Source of the DNA: an uncultured Collinsella sp.
GTDB lineage: Bacteria; Actinomycetota; Coriobacteriia; Coriobacteriales; Coriobacteriaceae
Assembly: GCA_937937835.1 (NCBI GenBank)
Contig: CALDBJ010000067.1
Location: forward strand, 1 to 27,669
Direction of reading: 5' to 3'
Length of the DNA stretch: 27,669 nt
The translations under genes and the position numbers were made by a program. Shown piece after piece: positions 24,082 to 27,669 of this stretch; the stretch's first letter is position 1, and each line of letters opens with the position of its first letter. The notes beneath the pieces are model-generated. The model was not told where the DNA came from and made no database searches. It saw only the letters and a program-made list of their open reading frames with translations.

Positions 24082-26571
24082 ATGACCGAACACCACGCCA
24101 TCAGCCGCCGAGCATTTACGTTGGGCCTTGGACTCGCGGCGTTGTCGCCACTTGCAAGCCTGCCCGAAACCGCGGCATTGGGCATTGGCCCACGAGCGGC
24201 ATTTGCAGACGACGCTGCCACAGCGTCGGTCAGCCTCGACAATTTCGTCATTCGCCTTCGCCCCGCGGGCTATTTTCGCACCGCGAGCGTCAACGAAGAC
24301 GGCAACGTCATCGGCAACGTCTGCCATCTGTTTAATGACGGCACGTCCAGCAAGCTCATCCTTGAGAACGTAACGACCAAGAATGACGATACAAACTGGT
24401 ATGCCATCCGCACCCTGCTCAATTTCGAAGAGCACAAGAAGACGGGCTACAGCATTTGGTCGGTCGATGGCGACTCGGACAAAGACGGAAAGGTCATCCA
24501 CGTATGGAGCGGCGAGTATGACAACAAGCCCAGCCGCGCTTTTGCGTTCGAGCGGCAATCAAACGGAACCTATATCATCCGAGACCGCACGGTCGAGAAA
24601 GAAACCGAGAAAAAAGACATTAAGTACCTGGCAATAGAATCGAACGGCGAAGACCAGGACAACAATAAGATCTGCCATAAGAGTAAGAGCATTCCGTGGG
24701 AGCTCGAACTTATCGGTTACGACATGAAAAAGAACGATGCCACGGTTAGCAGCCTCGACTGGATCACGTACAGCAGCTACGTCGATGGGCCATGTTGGAT
24801 GAAATACGTCGACGACAACAAGTTCCTCGACGAGCTGAGCATCCCGGGTACGCACGATTCGGGCACCTGTAGCGTGGACAACGACACTGAGCCCCAATCC
24901 TCGCAAGTAAAATGCCAGCAGGATTACATTCCCACGCAGCTGCTCGAAGGCATTCGCTATTTTGATATCCGGCTCGGAAAGGGCGACAACCCTGGCATCG
25001 ACCACGGGGATTACTACCTGCTCAAAAAAGACGCGTACTTTATGCATCTTTCCGATGTCATAGGCTACTTCAAAACGTTTTTGAACGAAAACCCGACAGA
25101 AGCGCTCATCATGCTTGTATCACGAGGCAACGACGAGGCTACCGACGAAAGTGTTACGACGGCTTTCGCCAAGGTTTTGGACGACAACCCCAAACTGTTC
25201 TATACGTCGAGCCGCGTTCCCACACTGGGCGAGGTGCGCGGAAAAATCGTCCTGCTACGTCGATTTGGACTCGCCGGCGACAGCGTAAGCGGCCACACGT
25301 GGGGACTCGACCTCACCGAATGGGATAACAAAATCGCAACGCACACCGACAGCAGTTCCATGTGCCTCGTCCAAAACGCGCAGGGCTTTGAAGCCGCGGG
25401 GGAAACAGGCGACAAAGAGCCCTATTGCACCAAGGTATACGCCCAGGACAAGTACAAACTCACGGGAACCGACAAGCTCAGCTGGGTCGATAATGCGCTG
25501 AAGGAAACGACCGGGCGCACGCGCAACGAGGTAGATGTCAAGGACGATAACGGGGCCAAGGAGAAAGTCCTGGAGCGTTGCTGGTCTATCAACTACACCA
25601 GCTGCACGGGCTTGTCGCACGGAGGCAATCCTTTTACCTCGGCACGAGTAGTCAACGAGCATCTGTATAAGAGCCCGTACATCAATCCCAGCGGCATCGA
25701 GGATACAAAGTCAGATTACCTCAAGCACATTGGCATCATCGCATCCGACTTTGTTGATGCGGCGCTGGCCCGGAGCATCTATCAGCGCAATTACGATACG
25801 GAGCACAAGCAGACGGCTTCGTACTATCTCCCGTACTATCTCCCGACCCGCATGCGCATGACGTACGGCGACTCGCTGAGCGATGCCTCATTCCAGGATG
25901 GCAAGACCGTTGGCGAGGGTCATTTCCGCCTTGCCGACAGCAGCAACGCGCTCAACGCAACGGCTTCGGGCCATGCGTTTGCCATTGAATACGTGGATGT
26001 CGACGCCCTGGGCAACGAGACCGTTACGGGGCTGCAGGGCTCTGTGCCCATCGATATCGATCCACGCGCGCTGACGCCCCATTTTGAGGGACTCGAAGGC
26101 CTTAAGGCCGGCGAAGACGTGCGCGCCAAGATTGCGGCATCACTCGAGGGCAAGCTCGAAACCGATGCCTGCACGGCCCAGCTCGAGTTTGTGCACGACG
26201 CGAACGGCGCTCCGGGCACAGCAATGGCCGAGGGCGAAACATTTGCCGCAGGAACGTACTGGGTGCGCGTGAACGGTCTCTTGGGCGACGCGGCGCAGAA
26301 CTACACGCTCGCCAGCGACGGAGCCGCAAACTTTACCGTAGCGGCCTCGGACAGTGCAGGCGGCACCGGCAGCGGCACGGGTTCCAACGCAGACGGCGCT
26401 GATAAGAATGGTAAGGGCAACAAGGGCAAGGGCTCGGGCGGAAAACTCGCCGACACGGGCGACGGCTCCGGCATTGCCGCCGGGCTCGCCGCTGCCGCCA
26501 TGGCGACAACGGTCGCAGGTGCAGCAATGCTTGCCAGTGACCGCGAAGACAGCGAAGGCGCTAGCGAATAG
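24082..26571 (+). CDS. Secreted phosphatidylinositol-specific phospholipase C-like protein, LAxTG-anchored
   Basis: An 829-residue exported protein. The N terminus carries a twin-arginine signal (SRRAFTLGLG, residues 8-17) ending near AAFA-DDA (about 42). Residues 50-210 look like a ricin-type beta-trefoil. The PI-PLC X domain follows (about 235-580): SIPGTHDSGT with His258, YFDIRLG, DHGDYYL with His308, and FLNENPTEALIMLVS, matching the two catalytic histidines of bacterial PI-PLC. Such enzymes cleave phosphatidylinositol or GPI anchors. A beta-rich region (about 625-765), a Gly/Lys linker, LADTG (789-793) and a hydrophobic helix close the protein. The tail after the helix is acidic (SDREDSEGASE), not basic as in standard sortase substrates. 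GGAGA lies upstream of the ATG. A strong terminator follows, so it is monocistronic. Confidence 0.9.
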   Translation: MTEHHAISRRAFTLGLGLAALSPLASLPETAALGIGPRAAFADDAATASVSLDNFVIRLRPAGYFRTASVNEDGNVIGNVCHLFNDGTSSKLILENVTTKNDDTNWYAIRTLLNFEEHKKTGYSIWSVDGDSDKDGKVIHVWSGEYDNKPSRAFAFERQSNGTYIIRDRTVEKETEKKDIKYLAIESNGEDQDNNKICHKSKSIPWELELIGYDMKKNDATVSSLDWITYSSYVDGPCWMKYVDDNKFLDELSIPGTHDSGTCSVDNDTEPQSSQVKCQQDYIPTQLLEGIRYFDIRLGKGDNPGIDHGDYYLLKKDAYFMHLSDVIGYFKTFLNENPTEALIMLVSRGNDEATDESVTTAFAKVLDDNPKLFYTSSRVPTLGEVRGKIVLLRRFGLAGDSVSGHTWGLDLTEWDNKIATHTDSSSMCLVQNAQGFEAAGETGDKEPYCTKVYAQDKYKLTGTDKLSWVDNALKETTGRTRNEVDVKDDNGAKEKVLERCWSINYTSCTGLSHGGNPFTSARVVNEHLYKSPYINPSGIEDTKSDYLKHIGIIASDFVDAALARSIYQRNYDTEHKQTASYYLPYYLPTRMRMTYGDSLSDASFQDGKTVGEGHFRLADSSNALNATASGHAFAIEYVDVDALGNETVTGLQGSVPIDIDPRALTPHFEGLEGLKAGEDVRAKIAASLEGKLETDACTAQLEFVHDANGAPGTAMAEGETFAAGTYWVRVNGLLGDAAQNYTLASDGAANFTVAASDSAGGTGSGTGSNADGADKNGKGNKGKGSGGKLADTGDGSGIAAGLAAAAMATTVAGAAMLASDREDSEGASE

Positions 26572-26601
26572 ACAAGCCGGCCTTTTAGACACATCGACTC
26601 A

Positions 26602-26640
26602 ATCGGGGGCGCAGAACACCGTTCTGTGCCCCCGATTTTT
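26602..26640 (+). terminator. Intrinsic terminator of the phospholipase gene
   Basis: A 15-bp stem (26602-26616 with 26622-26636, one G-U pair), a 5-nt loop and TTTTT on the plus strand. Confidence 0.95.
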
Positions 26641-26665
26641 ACCTTGGCCCGAACGCCGCTATCGG

Positions 26666-26935
26666 CTACATCACCATGTTCAGCGCGTTCACAAATTCCT
26701 GGGCCTGGGAGCGGCTGCTCAGACTAAAGACACAGGCAGTCAACAGCCTGTTACGTAGGAAAACGTCGCGGCCCTTGATCCTGCTGATCCCCGTGATGTC
26801 CTTAAGGTAGACAATCTCGGTGTGCTTGCCGCCAAAAGTGCCCTTCTTGAGCACCTCGATACGGTTGGGGTAGATCTTGACGTCTTTAAACCTACCCGAA
26901 CCTTTGTCCTGGAACAGCAAAGTGTTGTTATCCAT
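26666..26935 (-). CDS. Small PH-like-domain protein of unknown function
   Basis: An 89-residue soluble protein starting MDNNTLLFQDKG. A run of predicted strands (RFKDVKIYPNRIEVLKK, KHTEIVYLKDITGISRIKG, LLTACVFSLSS) and a closing helix (QAQEFVNALNMV) have the pattern of a small bacterial PH domain. It has no signal peptide or membrane segment. GGGAG lies 9 nt before the ATG at 26935. It converges on the phospholipase gene. Function unknown; the fold assignment is by pattern only. Confidence 0.7.
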   Translation of the reverse strand: MDNNTLLFQDKGSGRFKDVKIYPNRIEVLKKGTFGGKHTEIVYLKDITGISRIKGRDVFLRNRLLTACVFSLSSRSQAQEFVNALNMVM

Positions 26936-27107
26936 GCGTGTCACTCCCGCGGGGTTCGCTAAAACTGCCTCTATGGCCACATTTTAGTCACCGCAAACCC
27001 TTTTCGCGGTCGCGCACAGAGCACCAAATCGTGTCCGCACGAGCAAATAAACTAATACCGCAAGGAATATAAGCCGTTATCCAAGGATGGCGAAGTAAAA
27101 CAAGGGA

Positions 27108-27162
27108 TTAGCAATGGCTAAGATTTAAGTCTAAAAACCCTTAGGATGTGCTAATATATAGT
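27108..27162. promoter_or_regulatory. Nested dyads and promoter region upstream of hicA
   Basis: TTAGCA (27108-27113) and TGCTAA (27149-27154) form an outer inverted repeat; CTAAG (27118-27122) and CTTAG (27140-27144) form an inner one. TAATAT and TATAGT, possible -10 elements, lie at 27152-27162. This is a plausible operator where HicB would repress its own operon. The 245-nt gap from 26936 contains no gene and is AT-rich in its right half. Confidence 0.4.
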
Positions 27163-27179
27163 TATTGAAAGAGGCTGAG

Positions 27180-27350
27180 ATGCAGAGACGCGAATTGATC
27201 CGTATCCTCGAAGAAGCCGGCTTCATCTCGAAAGGAGGCACCAATCACGAGAAGTTCGTCAAAGGCGACAAGCTCGTGCTCGTAAAACGCCACCGAGAGA
27301 TCGAGGAGCAAATTGCCAAAAGAATCCTGAGGCAGGCAGGGCTTCGATAG
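27180..27350 (+). CDS. hicA: HicA-family mRNA interferase toxin
   Basis: A 56-residue HicA toxin of a type II toxin-antitoxin pair; HicA cleaves mRNA independently of ribosomes. The small dsRBD-like fold is evident: N-terminal helix MQRRELIRILEEAGF, then SKGGTNHEKFVKG with the catalytic His23 in the G-x-x-H context, VLVKRH and the C-terminal helix EEQIAKRILRQAG. AGAGG lies 5 nt before the ATG at 27180; a TTG at 27165 is in frame but lacks a ribosome binding site. The antitoxin gene follows after 45 nt in the usual toxin-first order. Confidence 0.92.
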   Translation: MQRRELIRILEEAGFISKGGTNHEKFVKGDKLVLVKRHREIEEQIAKRILRQAGLR

Positions 27351-27395
27351 CTCATCCTAGCCATATTTCGCATCGCTTTTTAAAGGAGGTCTTAC

Positions 27396-27669
27396 ATGGT
27401 TTACGTATGGGAATTCGAATTCTTTGATTCGGACGGCATTGTCGATGCTGTGCCATGTGGCTCGCTGGGCGGAGGAGGAACATTTGGCTCCGACCTAAAC
27501 GACGCTGTCGAAAGCGCCGCTGATTTTCTCGCATGTATGGTCGACGATCACCTTATGGGTGGCGTTGAACTTCCCGCACCAGACTTCGGACATGAGCCGC
27601 GACACGGCGGCAAGATTATCGCCGTAGCCGTCAGCCGCGAACTCAACGATATCCCCGCCGTCACCGCAG
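27396..27669 (+). CDS. hicB: HicB-family antitoxin, cut off by the window edge
   Basis: The first 91 codons of an open frame running off the right end. The translation begins MVYVWEFEFFDSDGIVDAV, followed by a glycine-rich turn (LGGGGTFG), a helix (DLNDAVESAADFLACMVDDH) and GGVELPAPDFG, matching the HicB partial RNase-H-like fold that binds and blocks HicA. A very good ribosome binding site (AAAGGAGG) precedes the ATG. The DNA-binding C-terminal part, if any, lies outside the window. The strong ribosome binding site compared with hicA fits excess antitoxin synthesis. Confidence 0.85.
   Translation, partial: MVYVWEFEFFDSDGIVDAVPCGSLGGGGTFGSDLNDAVESAADFLACMVDDHLMGGVELPAPDFGHEPRHGGKIIAVAVSRELNDIPAVTA

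Noticed and set aside
1..27669. tRNA or rRNA genes
   Set aside because: No cloverleaf with the conserved GGTTCGAATC-type arm and no rRNA-like stretch was noticed in the intergenic regions; no program was run, so a missed tRNA is not fully excluded.

Overview
The window looks like chromosomal DNA of a high-GC gut actinobacterium of the class Coriobacteriia, most like Collinsella. This rests on general impression: GC-rich codon use, queuosine salvage through QueH, a firmicute-type class III fructose-1,6-bisphosphatase, twin-arginine and LAxTG surface-protein signals, and transcobalamin-like (DUF4430) surface proteins. No rRNA, tRNA, CRISPR array or prophage was seen.

Layout. 1-2512 (minus): a zincin-like membrane protein, queH and queA, so the two last steps of queuosine synthesis sit together. 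2645-5936 (plus): a methionyl-tRNA-synthetase-like protein with an unusual KMSKS region, then an RsmB/NOP-type RNA m5C methyltransferase. A 56-residue membrane protein (5961-6131, minus) faces them. 6323-7414 (plus): a TIM-barrel-like protein, probably read from a leaderless mRNA, convergent with a DegV fatty-acid-binding protein. 8733-11750 (plus): class III fbp, then two GtrA-family membrane proteins.

11910-16950 (minus) is the most striking part. A cobalamin riboswitch leads a two-gene unit. The first gene encodes a secreted 1269-residue protein with four DUF4430 (transcobalamin C-terminal-like) domains, a PQQ-type beta-propeller, an InlB-type repeat and a C-terminal membrane anchor. The second encodes a membrane-anchored protein with one DUF4430 domain. 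I infer a Gram-positive surface system for capturing corrinoids, repressed when cobalamin is plentiful.

17063-22719 (minus): an ABC1/UbiB-type kinase with a small helical partner, a C69 dipeptidase, a 232-bp MITE-like element with 32-bp terminal inverted repeats, and a folD-fchA pair. FolD lacks the lysine needed for cyclohydrolase activity in classical enzymes. The adjacent FchA-type cyclohydrolase could supply the lost step.

22800-27669 (mainly plus): a 19-bp direct repeat in a gene-poor stretch, a lipoprotein, a secreted phosphatidylinositol-specific phospholipase C-like protein with a Tat signal and an LAxTG end, a small PH-like protein (minus), and a hicA-hicB toxin-antitoxin pair whose hicB runs off the right edge. 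Intrinsic terminators are clear after several units.
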